Positions 7,899 to 16,544 of a stretch of DNA of 46,471 bases are shown one piece after another. Source of the DNA: Nonomuraea cypriaca (GTDB taxonomy: Bacteria > Actinomycetota > Actinomycetes > Streptosporangiales > Streptosporangiaceae); contig NZ_JADOGI010000065.1 of the NCBI RefSeq assembly GCF_015645445.1, forward strand, positions 1 through 46,471, in the 5' to 3' direction. The notes beneath the pieces were generated by a model. That model was not told the DNA's origin. It saw only the letters and a program-made list of their open reading frames with translations, and made no database searches. Made by a program: the position numbers and the translations under genes. Each line of letters starts with the position of its first letter. Position 1 is the stretch's first letter.

Positions 7899-9878
7899 GT
7901 GAGCGCATTTAACGACATACGTGACTATGTGGCCATTCCCCGGGTTCTCTCGCTGAGACTCTCGCCAGACGGCTCCAGGCTGGTCTCGACGGTTCAGTCC
8001 CTCAATCCCGACGGCAAGTCCTTCGGCACCGCGCTCTGGGGGCTCCCGATCGACGGCGAGCCGTACCGGCTGACCCGGTCGGCCAAGGGCGAGACGGCCG
8101 CGGTCTTCACCGCGACAGGGGACGTGCTGTTCACCTCCGCCCGCCCCGACCCCACCGTCAAGGACGCCGGCGACGAGGTGCCCGCGCTGTGGCTGCTGCC
8201 CCGCGCGGGCGGCGAGGCCCGCCAGGTGGCCACCCGCCCGGGCGGCATCGGCGCCGTACGCACGGCCGCCGACGTGGTCGTGTTCACCGCCGACGTGCTC
8301 GACGGCGAGGAGGCGGCCGAGGAGGAGAAGCGCAAGGCCCGCAAGGACGCCGGGATCAGCGCCATCCTGCACGACGGCTACCCGGTCCGCTACTGGGACC
8401 ACGACCTCGGTCCAGGCCGGACCAGGCTGTTCGCCGCCAGGCTCGGCGCCGACCGCCTGGAGGACGTGCGCGACCTGACCCCGGACGCGGGGGACGCGCT
8501 GCGCGACGCCACGTTCGAGCTCACGCCGGACGGTGCCACCGTGGTCGTCACCTGGCGCGCGTACCTGCCGAAGGGCGAGTGGCGTACCGACATCGTGGCC
8601 GTCGACGTGGCCACGGGGGAGCGGCGCACGCTCCTCAGCGAGGAGCGCCACGACCACACGCACCCCATCGCGATCTCCCCCGACGGCACCCGGGTGGCCT
8701 GCTCACGCGAGCGTCTCACCGGGCCGGACGTCTCGGTGCGCAGCGACCTGTGGATCGCCGACCTGGCCACGGGCGAGGGCCGCGGGTACGCGCCCGGCCT
8801 GTTCCCCGCGGACATCGCGTGGGCGCCGGACTCCTCGGCCGTCTACATCGTCGCCGACCACCAGGGCCGCCGGCCGATCTTCCGCGTCCCCGTTGACGGG
8901 GAGGCGGCGGTCAGGCTCACTCAGGACGACGCCGCGTACGCCGCGCTGAACGCCTCCGAGGACGGCCGCTTCGTCTACGCCCTGCGCAGCGCCATCGACC
9001 TCGCGCCCGCCCCGGCCAGGATCGACGCCGTCACCGGCGAGATCACCGACCTGCCCGCGCCCGCGCCGCGCCCCGAGGTGCCGGGAACGCTGACCGAGAT
9101 CTCCGCCACCGCCGACGACGGCGCCACCATCCGCGGCTGGCTCGTGCTGCCGGAAGGCGCCCGCGCCGACGCCCCCGCGCCGTTCCTGCTGTGGATCCAC
9201 GGCGGACCGATCGGCTCCTGGAACGACTGGCAGTGGCGCTGGCAGGCCTGGATCATGGCCCAGCACGGTTACGCCGTGTTGATGCCCGACCCGTGCCTGT
9301 CCACCGGCTACGGTCAGGAGATGATCGACCGCGGCTGGGGCAACTGGGGCCCGCGCACCCACGCCGACCTCGACGCGATCGTGGACGTGGCGCTGGCCAG
9401 GGACGACATCGACAGCGAGCGCATCGGCGCGATGGGCGGATCCTTCGGCGGCTACATGGCCAACTGGCTCGCCGGCCACACCGACCGCTACAAGGCCATC
9501 GTCACCCACGCCTCACTCTGGAACCTCGACCAGTTCGCCGGCACCACCGACGCCTCGATGTACTGGCAGCGCGAGTTCGGCGCGCCCGGCTCCGAGCGGT
9601 ACGCCCTGCTGTCCCCGCACCACGGGCTCGACAAGATCACCACTCCGATGCTCGTCATCCACGGCGACAAGGACTACCGCGTGCCCATCGGCGAGGCGCT
9701 GCGCCTGTGGTGGGACCTGCGGCGCACCGAGGTGGAGTCGAAGTTCCTGTACTTCCCCGACGAGAACCACTGGATACTCAAGCCGGGCAACGCCGTCGCC
9801 TGGTACGAGACCGTGCTCGCCTTCCTCGCCCAGCACGTGCTCGGCGAGGAGTGGAAGCGCCCGGACTCGGTGGCCTGA
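7899..9878 (+). CDS. Prolyl oligopeptidase-family (S9) serine peptidase
   Basis: This 659-aa cytoplasmic peptidase has an N-terminal seven-bladed beta-propeller (about 1-390; recurrent 'SPDGTRVA/TPDGATVVV' blades) and a C-terminal alpha/beta-hydrolase domain. The triad is Ser515 in GGSFGGYM, Asp592 in HGDKDYRVP and His624 in DENHWI. 'LWIHGGPIGSWNDW' is the oxyanion-side loop typical of acylaminoacyl-peptidase and dipeptidyl-peptidase relatives. It probably trims oligopeptides or acyl-peptides. GTG start preceded by GAGGTAAG nine bases upstream. The stop overlaps the next start (TGATG), so the inositol monophosphatase is translationally coupled. Confidence 0.93.
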   Translation: MSAFNDIRDYVAIPRVLSLRLSPDGSRLVSTVQSLNPDGKSFGTALWGLPIDGEPYRLTRSAKGETAAVFTATGDVLFTSARPDPTVKDAGDEVPALWLLPRAGGEARQVATRPGGIGAVRTAADVVVFTADVLDGEEAAEEEKRKARKDAGISAILHDGYPVRYWDHDLGPGRTRLFAARLGADRLEDVRDLTPDAGDALRDATFELTPDGATVVVTWRAYLPKGEWRTDIVAVDVATGERRTLLSEERHDHTHPIAISPDGTRVACSRERLTGPDVSVRSDLWIADLATGEGRGYAPGLFPADIAWAPDSSAVYIVADHQGRRPIFRVPVDGEAAVRLTQDDAAYAALNASEDGRFVYALRSAIDLAPAPARIDAVTGEITDLPAPAPRPEVPGTLTEISATADDGATIRGWLVLPEGARADAPAPFLLWIHGGPIGSWNDWQWRWQAWIMAQHGYAVLMPDPCLSTGYGQEMIDRGWGNWGPRTHADLDAIVDVALARDDIDSERIGAMGGSFGGYMANWLAGHTDRYKAIVTHASLWNLDQFAGTTDASMYWQREFGAPGSERYALLSPHHGLDKITTPMLVIHGDKDYRVPIGEALRLWWDLRRTEVESKFLYFPDENHWILKPGNAVAWYETVLAFLAQHVLGEEWKRPDSVA

Positions 9879-10666
9879 TGACGGACTTCCTGCGACTGGC
9901 CGAGGACATCGCCCGCGAGGCGGGGGACATGATCCTCGCCAAACGGCCCACGATGTCCGAGGAGATCGAGACCAAGTCAAGTCCCACCGACGTCGTCACC
10001 GCGCTGGACACGGCGTCGGAGGAGCTCATCCGCGAGCGCATCCTGGCCGCCAGGCCCGGCGACAGGATCCTCGGCGAGGAGGGCGGGGAGGCGCCCGGCG
10101 AGTCCGACGTGCGCTGGATCGTCGACCCCATCGACGGCACCGTCAACTTCCTGTACGGCCTGCCCGACTGGGCGGTGTCGATAGCCGTCGAGGTGAAGGG
10201 CCAGGTCGTGGCCGGAGTCGTCAACGTGCCCATGCGCGGCGAGGTCTTCACCGCGGCGCTCGGCGAGGGCGCCAGGCTCGGCGGCGAGCGGTTGCGCTGC
10301 AACACCGGGGTGCCGCTCGCGCAGGCGCTGGTGGCGACCGGGTTCGGCTACTCGGTGGCCAGGCGGGCCGTGCAGGGCGAGGTGGTCGCGGCGGTGCTGC
10401 CGCGCGTACGCGACATCAGGCGCGGCGGATCGTGCGCCATCGACATGTGCTCGCTCGCGGCCGGCCGGGTGGACGCCTACTACGAGCGGGGCGTCAACCA
10501 CTGGGACTTCGCCGCGGCGGGGCTGGTGGCGACGGAGTCGGGCGCCAGGCTCGGCGGGCTGCGCGGCCGGCCGGTCAGCCCGGACTTCGCGCTGTGCGCC
10601 GCCCCCGGGCTGTTCGAGGAACTGCACGATCTGCTGGCGCCGCTCGATCCTGAGCGTGACGCCTGA
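9878..10666 (+). CDS. suhB: Inositol-1-monophosphatase family phosphatase
   Basis: This 262-aa Mg2+-dependent phosphatase shows the metal-binding motifs GEEGG at 66-70, DPIDGTVNF from 83, and HWDFAAAG with Asp210. It is of usual length for the family and would hydrolyse inositol 1-phosphate or a related sugar phosphate such as histidinol phosphate; substrate specificity cannot be read. It starts at an ATG that overlaps the stop of the peptidase gene by one base, so the two form an operon. A strong terminator follows 15 bases after its stop. The same gene occupies this place in Streptomyces, next to hemH and the cut genes. Confidence 0.93.
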   Translation: MTDFLRLAEDIAREAGDMILAKRPTMSEEIETKSSPTDVVTALDTASEELIRERILAARPGDRILGEEGGEAPGESDVRWIVDPIDGTVNFLYGLPDWAVSIAVEVKGQVVAGVVNVPMRGEVFTAALGEGARLGGERLRCNTGVPLAQALVATGFGYSVARRAVQGEVVAAVLPRVRDIRRGGSCAIDMCSLAAGRVDAYYERGVNHWDFAAAGLVATESGARLGGLRGRPVSPDFALCAAPGLFEELHDLLAPLDPERDA

Positions 10667-10680
10667 CGTTCTGACGGTAT

Positions 10681-10715
10681 GCGAAACGGCCGGAGCCAGG
10701 CTCCGGCCGTTTCGC
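10681..10715. terminator. Bidirectional intrinsic-type terminator
   Basis: A perfect 16-bp inverted repeat (arms 10681-10696 and 10700-10715) encloses the 3-base loop CAG. It sits between the stop codons of the convergent phosphatase gene and the 54-aa gene (10720), so one hairpin can serve both. The ends GCGAAA and TTTCGC give a short T stretch in either direction. Confidence 0.85.
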
Positions 10716-10719
10716 GTGG

Positions 10720-10884
10720 CTAGCGGGGCAACGGAACACCGTGATCGTCGGCTATGCGGCGCAGGTCCTCGATCTCGGCGGTGAGTGTGTCGGCGAGGTA
10801 GTCGTCGCCGACGCTGCGTGCCTCCCGCAGGCCTTCGTAAGCCTGGTCGAGGCGGTGTTCAATGGTGGTCGTGAACTCGCCCAT
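10720..10884 (-). CDS. Small conserved actinobacterial protein, 54 aa
   Basis: A short gene translates to a 54-residue acidic helical protein beginning MGEFTTTIEHRLDQAYEGLR and ending DDHGVPLPR. It has heptad-like leucines and alanines and no membrane segment. AGGTGAG lies directly upstream of the ATG (10882-10884) and the stop TAG is five bases from the shared terminator, which supports a real gene. It is divergent from the cutR-like gene. A short unnamed gene occupies the same slot in Streptomyces (from memory). Function unknown. Confidence 0.8.
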   Translation of the reverse strand: MGEFTTTIEHRLDQAYEGLREARSVGDDYLADTLTAEIEDLRRIADDHGVPLPR

Positions 10885-10930
10885 CTCACCTACTCTCTAC
10901 GCGTTCGATATGGGCTTGGGGTGAAGCGTC

Positions 10931-10949
10931 CCCATTGCCGGGCAATGGG
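10931..10949. promoter_or_regulatory. 9-bp palindrome in divergent cutR upstream region
   Basis: CCCATTGCC-G-GGCAATGGG is a perfect dyad with a one-base centre in the gap between the 54-aa gene and the response regulator gene. It has no T-run and lies between divergent starts, so an operator is more likely than a terminator. No binding protein can be named. Confidence 0.45.
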
Positions 10950-11063
10950 TGTCCCGCAGGCATACCCCGGCGGGTCGCGTTCCGAAACATTAATTTCGCC
11001 ATGCCGTGTCTTACGGGTGTGTCGCGGGGGTCTCCCCGGCCCTCACCGGGGGCCACCCACCCC

Positions 11064-11091
11064 TTGACATGCCTTACCGTGCGCTTATCGA
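11064..11091 (+). promoter_or_regulatory. Candidate promoter for the cutR-like/cutS-like pair
   Basis: A consensus TTGACA at 11064-11069 is followed after 16 bases by TATCGA at 11086-11091, about 45 bases before the response regulator start. It is the best -35 hexamer in the gap. Confidence 0.5.
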
Positions 11092-11137
11092 CGCTGTGGG
11101 CAGAATGGGTGCCCAGAATCGGAGAGAGGTGCCAGGC

Positions 11138-11791
11138 GTGCGAGTGCTGGTGGTGGAAGATGAGCGGGTGCTCGCCGACGCGATCGCGACCGGGCTGCGG
11201 CGCGAGGCGATGGCGGTGGACGTGGCGTACGACGGCGGCGGCGCCCTCGAGCGGACCTCCTACATCGACTACGACGTGATCGTGCTGGACCGTGACCTGC
11301 CGGTCGTGCACGGCGACGAGGTCTGCCGCCGGCTGGTGGAGGAGCGGACCGCCTCGCGGATCCTGATGCTGACCGCCTCAGGCGACGTGGACGACAAGGT
11401 GGAGGGGCTCGGTCTGGGGGCCGACGACTACCTGGCCAAGCCGTTCGTGTTCGTCGAGCTGGTCGCCAGGGTGCGCGCGCTCGGCCGCCGCTCCGCCCCC
11501 GCGTTGCCGCCGGTCCTGGAGCGGGGCGGGATCCGCCTCGACCCGGGCAAGCGGCTGGTGGAGCGGGACGGCAGGGAGGTCGTGCTGACCAAGAAGGAGT
11601 TCGCGGTCCTGGAGGAGCTGATGCGGGCGGAAGGCGCCGTGGTCAGCCAGGAGGACCTGCTGGACAAGGCCTGGGACGAGAACATCGATCCCTTCACGAA
11701 CGTGGTCCGGGTGACCATGATGACGCTGCGTAAGAAACTGGGCGAGCCTCAGGTGATCGAGACTGTGCCCGGGGTTGGGTACAAGTTGTGA
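11138..11791 (+). CDS. cutR: OmpR-family response regulator (CutR-like)
   Basis: This 217-aa regulator has a receiver domain with the acidic pocket VVEDE, phospho-acceptor Asp51 in IVLDRDLP, conserved Thr in MLTAS, and Lys in YLAKPF. A C-terminal winged helix follows (about residues 125-215), ending 'VIETVPGVGYKL', typical of OmpR/PhoB proteins. I chose the GTG at 11138 because GGAGAG lies about 11 bases upstream; the GTG at 11129 is too close to it. The stop overlaps the kinase start by four bases (GTGA). Position between suhB and DUF4193 matches cutR of Streptomyces. The symbol rests mainly on this synteny. Confidence 0.87.
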   Translation: MRVLVVEDERVLADAIATGLRREAMAVDVAYDGGGALERTSYIDYDVIVLDRDLPVVHGDEVCRRLVEERTASRILMLTASGDVDDKVEGLGLGADDYLAKPFVFVELVARVRALGRRSAPALPPVLERGGIRLDPGKRLVERDGREVVLTKKEFAVLEELMRAEGAVVSQEDLLDKAWDENIDPFTNVVRVTMMTLRKKLGEPQVIETVPGVGYKL

Positions 11792-13098
11792 CTGAACGGC
11801 CGGATCATGAAGCGGGGCCGACGCATCCCATGATCAGCCCGCATTCCGCGCGGAAGACGACGCGCGTGCAGGAGGCGCCGCCGCCCAGCGGCCCGCCCGC
11901 CTGGGACGGCCCGCCCCCGCTCGCGCACGCGCCGGTCCAGCGCAGCACCATGGATCTCGTGAAGGCGCTTCCCGGCAAGGTCAGCATCCGCTGGCGGCTG
12001 ACCCTGACCTACAGCCTTCTGTTCTTCGTGGCCGCGGCGGTGCTGCTGTTCTCCGTCTACGCCATCGTCGGCAGGGCGATCGCGGAGGCGTGGCTGCCGC
12101 TGAACACCGACGGGTTCGATGCGGTTCGTGCCACGATCCTGCAGAATCAATGGAGCACGCTCAGGCAGCAGGCGGTGGAGAGCGCCCAGGGCGCGCTCTT
12201 CCAGAGCTCGCTGATGGCGCTGCTGGGCGTGGGCCTGCTGGCGCTGATCCTCGGCTATTTCGTCGCCGACCGGGCGCTGCGGCCGGTGGCGCGGATGACG
12301 GGAACGGCGCGCAAGCTGTCGGAGAGCAACCTGGCCCACCAGCGCATCGCCCTGGAGGGCCCCAGCGACGAGCTGAAGGAGCTGGCCGACACCTTCGACG
12401 CCATGCTCGCCAGGCTCAACGTCGCCTTCGACACCCAGCGCAGATTCGTGGCCAACGCCTCCCACGAATTGCGGACCCCCCTCACCATTAACCGGACGGT
12501 CCTGGAGATCGCCCTGTCGGATCCGGCGGCGTCAGAGGATCTCAAAGCGCTTGGCCGTACCCTCCTCGAAGTCAACGCGCGTAACGAGAAGCTCATCGAG
12601 GGACTGCTGTTGCTCGCCAGGAGCGAACGCGAACTGGCTGTGCGCAAACCGCTCGACGTTCAGGAAGTCGCTCAGACGGCGGTGGAACAGGTCCTGCCCT
12701 TCGCCAGGGAACACGGGGTCACCGTGACGACCGAACTGGTCAGCGCGCCTACCATAGGCGATCCGGTGCTGCTGGAGCGCTCGGTCAGCAACCTGCTCGA
12801 GAACGCGGTGAAGTACAACATGCCCGAAAACGGAAAACTGTGGATCCGTACGGGAATGGTGGACGGTGCCTTGGTTGTTCAGGTGGCCAACACGGGGCAG
12901 CATGTCCCGGCGTACGAGGTGAACAGCCTGTTCGAACCGTTCAGGAGGCTCCATGCCGATCGCGTGGATTCGGCCAAGGGATCGGGTCTCGGGCTGTCCA
13001 TCGTCCGTGCGGTGATCCAGGCACACGGGGGAAACGTGACCGCGGTGCCGCGTGATGGCGGGGGACTGGTCGTGACCATTCGGCTTCCGAGGAACTGA
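11788..13098 (+). CDS. cutS: Sensor histidine kinase (CutS-like)
   Basis: This 436-aa membrane kinase has a proline-rich cytoplasmic N-terminus (1-60), TM1 about 72-95, an extracellular loop about 96-140, TM2 about 141-162, and a HAMP domain to about 215. HisKA carries His226 in NASHELRTPL. HATPase_c has the N-box LLENAVKYN and the G-box KGSGLGLSIV. It would phosphorylate the CutR-like partner with which it is translationally coupled. The sensor loop contains no cysteine, which differs from my recollection that Streptomyces CutS has conserved sensor cysteines. The last codon precedes a 309-base gap. Confidence 0.87.
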   Translation: MTERPDHEAGPTHPMISPHSARKTTRVQEAPPPSGPPAWDGPPPLAHAPVQRSTMDLVKALPGKVSIRWRLTLTYSLLFFVAAAVLLFSVYAIVGRAIAEAWLPLNTDGFDAVRATILQNQWSTLRQQAVESAQGALFQSSLMALLGVGLLALILGYFVADRALRPVARMTGTARKLSESNLAHQRIALEGPSDELKELADTFDAMLARLNVAFDTQRRFVANASHELRTPLTINRTVLEIALSDPAASEDLKALGRTLLEVNARNEKLIEGLLLLARSERELAVRKPLDVQEVAQTAVEQVLPFAREHGVTVTTELVSAPTIGDPVLLERSVSNLLENAVKYNMPENGKLWIRTGMVDGALVVQVANTGQHVPAYEVNSLFEPFRRLHADRVDSAKGSGLGLSIVRAVIQAHGGNVTAVPRDGGGLVVTIRLPRN

Positions 13099-13407
13099 CC
13101 TGTACGGTGCTCCGGTGTGTTCGCCCGCGTGTTGATGTACGGGGGGCGTCTCGTTCTCGCCGTACATGTGGTTGGATGTGCCGTCGAACACGGTGGTGCA
13201 CGACGCCAAGGCTGTGGGTTTCGCCATATTTGGCTAACCATTGCCATCGGCAGCAGGCCCTGACGTGTTGGGAGGTTCGTTGCTCGTTCTCCCGGGGTAC
13301 CGATGGGAAATCTCCCCGGCGGAACGGGCACAAGATGGGCCTCCCGGACGTTAGAAGACGCGCGATGAGCGCGAAGACATATTGATGAGGGGGATGGAGT
13401 AAGCACA
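13099..13407. other. Intergenic region before DUF4193 gene
   Basis: This 309-base gap holds no convincing coding frame. An 8-bp inverted repeat, ATGTACGG at 13135-13142 and CCGTACAT at 13160-13167, lies 37 bases after the kinase stop and could terminate the cutRS-like mRNA. The 3' part is relatively AT-containing (GACATATTGATG near 13374) and leads into a GATGGAG ribosome site before the DUF4193 ATG. The promoter could not be fixed. Confidence 0.5.
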
Positions 13408-13707
13408 ATGGCTACCGACTACGACAGCCCGCGCAAGACAGAAGACGACCTGGGGGAGGACAGTCTCCAGGAACTCCAGGCGCGGCGCACCGACAAGTCG
13501 TCAGGCAGCATCGACATCGACGAGACCGACCTGGCCGAGTCGCTCGAACTGCCCGGTGCGGATCTGTCGAACGAAGAGCTCTCCCTGCGGGTGATCCCCC
13601 GTCAGGCCGACGAGTTCACCTGTTCACGCTGCTTCCTGGTGCATCACCGCAGCCAGCTGGCCTCCGAGAAGAACGGTCAGCAGGTCTGCCGCGAATGCGC
13701 CGCCTGA
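13408..13707 (+). CDS. DUF4193 family protein (small zinc-ribbon-like)
   Basis: This 99-aa acidic protein is strongly conserved in actinobacteria. The C-terminus has two cysteine pairs, CSRC at about 70-73 and CREC at about 94-97, around 'FLVHHRSQLASEKNGQQV', which looks like a zinc ribbon. The N-terminal half is rich in Asp and Glu and probably disordered. Function is unknown; similarity to RNA-polymerase-associated small zinc proteins is only a visual impression. ATG start preceded by GATGGAG. It is followed 72 bases later by the helical protein gene in the same direction. Confidence 0.9.
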   Translation: MATDYDSPRKTEDDLGEDSLQELQARRTDKSSGSIDIDETDLAESLELPGADLSNEELSLRVIPRQADEFTCSRCFLVHHRSQLASEKNGQQVCRECAA

Positions 13708-13779
13708 CATCGAAGGAGCTCGGGGCGAGCGATCCTGGCGACCCCTGAGCGAGCGCGACCAAGAGGACGGAGGCATCGC

Positions 13780-14607
13780 GTGGCCGTACCGGAGAAGGAC
13801 CGTCAACCGGGCAACGAGATCGCCGACCCCGACAAGGAGGTCGGCGAGCTCGTAGAAAGACTCGCCACGCCCGGAGACCTCGAGCCGGCCGAGCGGCGCA
13901 GGCTGCTCGGCCGACTCGCTCAGGCTCTGTCCGCCGGGGCGAAGCGGGCCCGCAGGACCGGTGCCGGCCGGGGACGCTGGCTGGCCGACGTCTTCCTCAA
14001 CATCGCACCCCGCATCCCGATCCGGGACCTGCACACCCTTTCCGAGCATCATCACGGCCTGACCGGCGAGGAACTCGCCGACGACCTGGTGCGGACCGCC
14101 CAGAAGGCCACCATGACCGTCGGTGCCATCGGCGGAGCGCTCGCGGCGGCCGAGTTCGCCGCCCCCCCTCTCCTGCTCTCCGCTCCGGCGCAGCTCGTGG
14201 CCGAGACCATCGTCGTCGCCGCCATCGAGGTCAAGCTCCTGGCCGAGCTGCACGAGGTCTACGGCGTAAGCGTCCAGGGCTCAGGCGCGCAGCGCGCGGT
14301 CGCCTTCACGGCCGCCTGGGCCAAGCAGCGCGGCATCGACCCCCTCGCGCCCGCCTCCGTGACGCTCGCGCTCGGCGTGGCCACCAAGACGGCTCTGCGC
14401 AACCGGCTCATGCGCACACTCGGGCGCCACCTGACCACGCTCGGCCCCTTCCTCACCGGAGCGGTCGCGGGCGGCACGCTCAACCGGATGGCCACGAAGC
14501 GGCTCGGCGCGGCCATCCGCAACGACCTGCGCATCAAGCAGCCGGAGCGGTACGACCCGCCGCGTGCCGAGGTCGAATCCCGCCGCCCCGACGAACTCAA
14601 CCCCTGA
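13780..14607 (+). CDS. Conserved actinobacterial protein, possibly EcsC-like
   Basis: This 275-aa protein starts at GTG with GGAGG nine bases upstream. The N-terminus is charged (about 1-75). The middle (about 100-185) has glycine/alanine-rich hydrophobic helices ('TVGAIGGALAAAEFAAPPLLL', split here by Pro-Pro) followed by 'ELHEVYGVSVQGSG', a layout reminiscent of EcsC-family proteins. A second weakly hydrophobic glycine-rich stretch lies near 'TLGPFLTGAVAGGTLNR'. It may be membrane-associated. The family call is weak; the gene itself is well supported by codon pattern and ribosome site. It is convergent with the TetR gene, 18 bases away. Confidence 0.8.
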   Translation: MAVPEKDRQPGNEIADPDKEVGELVERLATPGDLEPAERRRLLGRLAQALSAGAKRARRTGAGRGRWLADVFLNIAPRIPIRDLHTLSEHHHGLTGEELADDLVRTAQKATMTVGAIGGALAAAEFAAPPLLLSAPAQLVAETIVVAAIEVKLLAELHEVYGVSVQGSGAQRAVAFTAAWAKQRGIDPLAPASVTLALGVATKTALRNRLMRTLGRHLTTLGPFLTGAVAGGTLNRMATKRLGAAIRNDLRIKQPERYDPPRAEVESRRPDELNP

Positions 14608-14625
14608 CCACTCCGTGCCCTGATG

Positions 14626-15228
14626 TCACACCGACCCCCGCAGACCCCCGAACGTCATTTTGAGCAGCGCGTCCGCCAGGTCGTCCGGCGAACCGCCTGG
14701 CGCCGGACGGTACCACTCGGTGATCGAGTTGACCGTGCCGAACAGCAGCCGGGTCACCAGCGCCGGATCCAGGTCGGGCCGGATGCTCCCGTCCGCCGCC
14801 GCCTCCGTGACCAGGCGGCCGATGAACGTGTCGAACTCCCCGCGCCGCTCCAGCGCCGCCTGCTCCGTCCGGCTGTTGCCGCGCACCCGCAGCAGCAGCG
14901 TCACGTACGGGAGCCGGTCGATGAGGATGCGGACGCTCTGCCGAACGACCCACTCCAGCCGGTCGATCGCGGGACCCGCGGCGGCGCGCTCGTCGGCGAC
15001 CATCTCGAACAGCCCGTCCAGCGCCCGGTCCAGCGCCCGCGCGAGCAGCTGCTCCTTGCCAGGCACGTGGTAGTAGATGGCCGACTTGGTGACGCCGAGC
15101 GCCCTGGCCAGGTCCTCCATGCTGGTCCCGTCGTAGCCGCGCTCGTTGAAGACGTCGACCGCGATGGAGAGCACGGACTCGGGATCGTGCCCGCGCCGGC
15201 GCTGACGGGTGGGGGTCGGGGTGGCCAT
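14626..15228 (-). CDS. TetR-family repressor of the phenylacetate genes (PaaR-like)
   Basis: This 200-aa TetR protein has an N-terminal helix-turn-helix (about 15-60: 'GYDGTSMEDLARALGVTKSA' then IYYHVPGKEQLL) and a C-terminal ligand domain. The ATG at 15228 gives the usual 12-15 residue lead; the longer frame runs into paaK. It is the last gene of the paaI-paaK-tetR series, four bases after the paaK stop. Position strongly suggests that it represses both arms of the divergent paa cluster through the palindrome at 16959-16980 and responds to phenylacetyl-CoA, as PaaR-type TetR proteins do in other bacteria (family knowledge; not shown here). Confidence 0.88.
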   Translation of the reverse strand: MATPTPTRQRRRGHDPESVLSIAVDVFNERGYDGTSMEDLARALGVTKSAIYYHVPGKEQLLARALDRALDGLFEMVADERAAAGPAIDRLEWVVRQSVRILIDRLPYVTLLLRVRGNSRTEQAALERRGEFDTFIGRLVTEAAADGSIRPDLDPALVTRLLFGTVNSITEWYRPAPGGSPDDLADALLKMTFGGLRGSV

Positions 15229-15232
15229 ATGC

Positions 15233-16543
15233 CTAATTATCCCTGTTCGCCAGCCCTCGCTGGTCGATGACGCGTTTGAGCTTGCCCACCGAGCGCTCCA
15301 GCGTCTCCGGGGCCACCACCTCGACGTCAACGCGTACGCCGACCGTCTCCCTGACCGCCCGGCGCAGCGCCAGACCCGCCTCGTCCCGGTGCTCGACGCC
15401 GGGCCGCGCCTCGACCATGACCGTCATCACGTCCAGGCGCTCAGGGCGGGTCAGGAGCAGCTGGAAGTACGGTGACAGGCCCGGCGTGCGCAGCACGAGC
15501 TCCTCGATCTGGGTCGGGAACACGTTCACGCCGCGCAGGATGATCATGTCGTCCGTGCGCCCTGTCACCTTCTCCATGCGCCGGAACGCCGGCCTCGCGG
15601 TGCCGGGCAGTAACCTCGTCAGGTCGCGCGTGCGGTAGCGGATGACCGGCATGGCCTCCTTGGTGAGGCTCGTCAGGACCAACTCGCCCGCGTCGGCGGG
15701 CTCGCCGGTGACCGGATCGACCGTCTCCGGGTAGAAATGGTCCTCCCAGACGTGCAGGCCGTCCTTGCTCTCCACGCACTCGTTGGCCACGCCGGGGCCC
15801 ATCACCTCCGACAGGCCGTAGATGTCGACGGCGTGCAGGCCGAAGCGGTCCTCCAGCTCCGCGCGCATCCGCTCGGTCCACGGCTCGGCGCCGAAGATCC
15901 CGATCCGCGGTGAGGAGGCGCGCGGGTCCAGGCCCTGCGACTCGAACTCGTCGAGCAGGGCCAGCATGTACGACGGCGTCACCATGACGATGTCCGGACG
16001 GAAGTCCGTGATCAGCCGGACCTGGCGGGCCGTCATGCCGCCGGAGACCGGCACCACCGTGCAGCCCAGCCGCTCGGCGCCGTAGTGTGCGGCCAGGCCG
16101 CCGGTGAACAGGCCGTAGCCGTACGCGACGTGGACGATGTCGCCGGGGCGGCCGCCCGAGGCGCGGATCGAGCGGGCCATGACCTCCGCCCAGGTGTCGA
16201 CGTCCTTCCTGGTGTAGCCCACGACGGTGGGCCGGCCCGTGGTGCCGCTTGAGGCGTGGATCCTGACGACCTGCTCGCGCGGGACCGCGAACATGCCGAA
16301 CGGGTAGTGGTCGCGCAGGTCCTGCTTCGTGGTGAAGGGGAACCCGGCCAGGTCTTCGAGGTCCTTGCAGTCGCTCGGATGCACGCCCGCGCTGTCGAAT
16401 TTATCCCGATAAAGCGGGACATTTGTGTAGGCGTAGCTGAGTGTCCATCGCAGCCGTTCGAGCTGGAGCGCCATGAGCTCGTCACGTGACGCCCGCTCGA
16501 TCGGGTCGAGCTGCTCCGGCGTAGGGGGGTCGCCGAGTCCCAC
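15233..16543 (-). CDS. paaK: Phenylacetate-CoA ligase
   Basis: This 436-aa adenylate-forming enzyme makes phenylacetyl-CoA from phenylacetate, CoA and ATP. It shows the P-loop-like motif ASSGTTGRPTVVGYT, 'DIYGLSEVMGPGVA', 'VIRYRTRDLT' and the C-terminal 'GRTDDMIILRGVNVFPTQIE' followed by 'SVGKLKRVID', which carries the catalytic lysine; all are diagnostic of PaaK. The GTG start lies one base after the paaI stop, so it is coupled. A short AT-rich stretch with rare codons (about 16396-16430) encodes 'YTNVPLYRDKFD'. Confidence 0.95.
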   Translation of the reverse strand: MGLGDPPTPEQLDPIERASRDELMALQLERLRWTLSYAYTNVPLYRDKFDSAGVHPSDCKDLEDLAGFPFTTKQDLRDHYPFGMFAVPREQVVRIHASSGTTGRPTVVGYTRKDVDTWAEVMARSIRASGGRPGDIVHVAYGYGLFTGGLAAHYGAERLGCTVVPVSGGMTARQVRLITDFRPDIVMVTPSYMLALLDEFESQGLDPRASSPRIGIFGAEPWTERMRAELEDRFGLHAVDIYGLSEVMGPGVANECVESKDGLHVWEDHFYPETVDPVTGEPADAGELVLTSLTKEAMPVIRYRTRDLTRLLPGTARPAFRRMEKVTGRTDDMIILRGVNVFPTQIEELVLRTPGLSPYFQLLLTRPERLDVMTVMVEARPGVEHRDEAGLALRRAVRETVGVRVDVEVVAPETLERSVGKLKRVIDQRGLANRDN

Positions 16544-16544
16544 T

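Noticed and set aside
12532..13406. Minus-strand frames across the cutS 3' end and the following gap
   Set aside because: Composition is that of antisense shadow frames; no ribosome site or recognisable motif.
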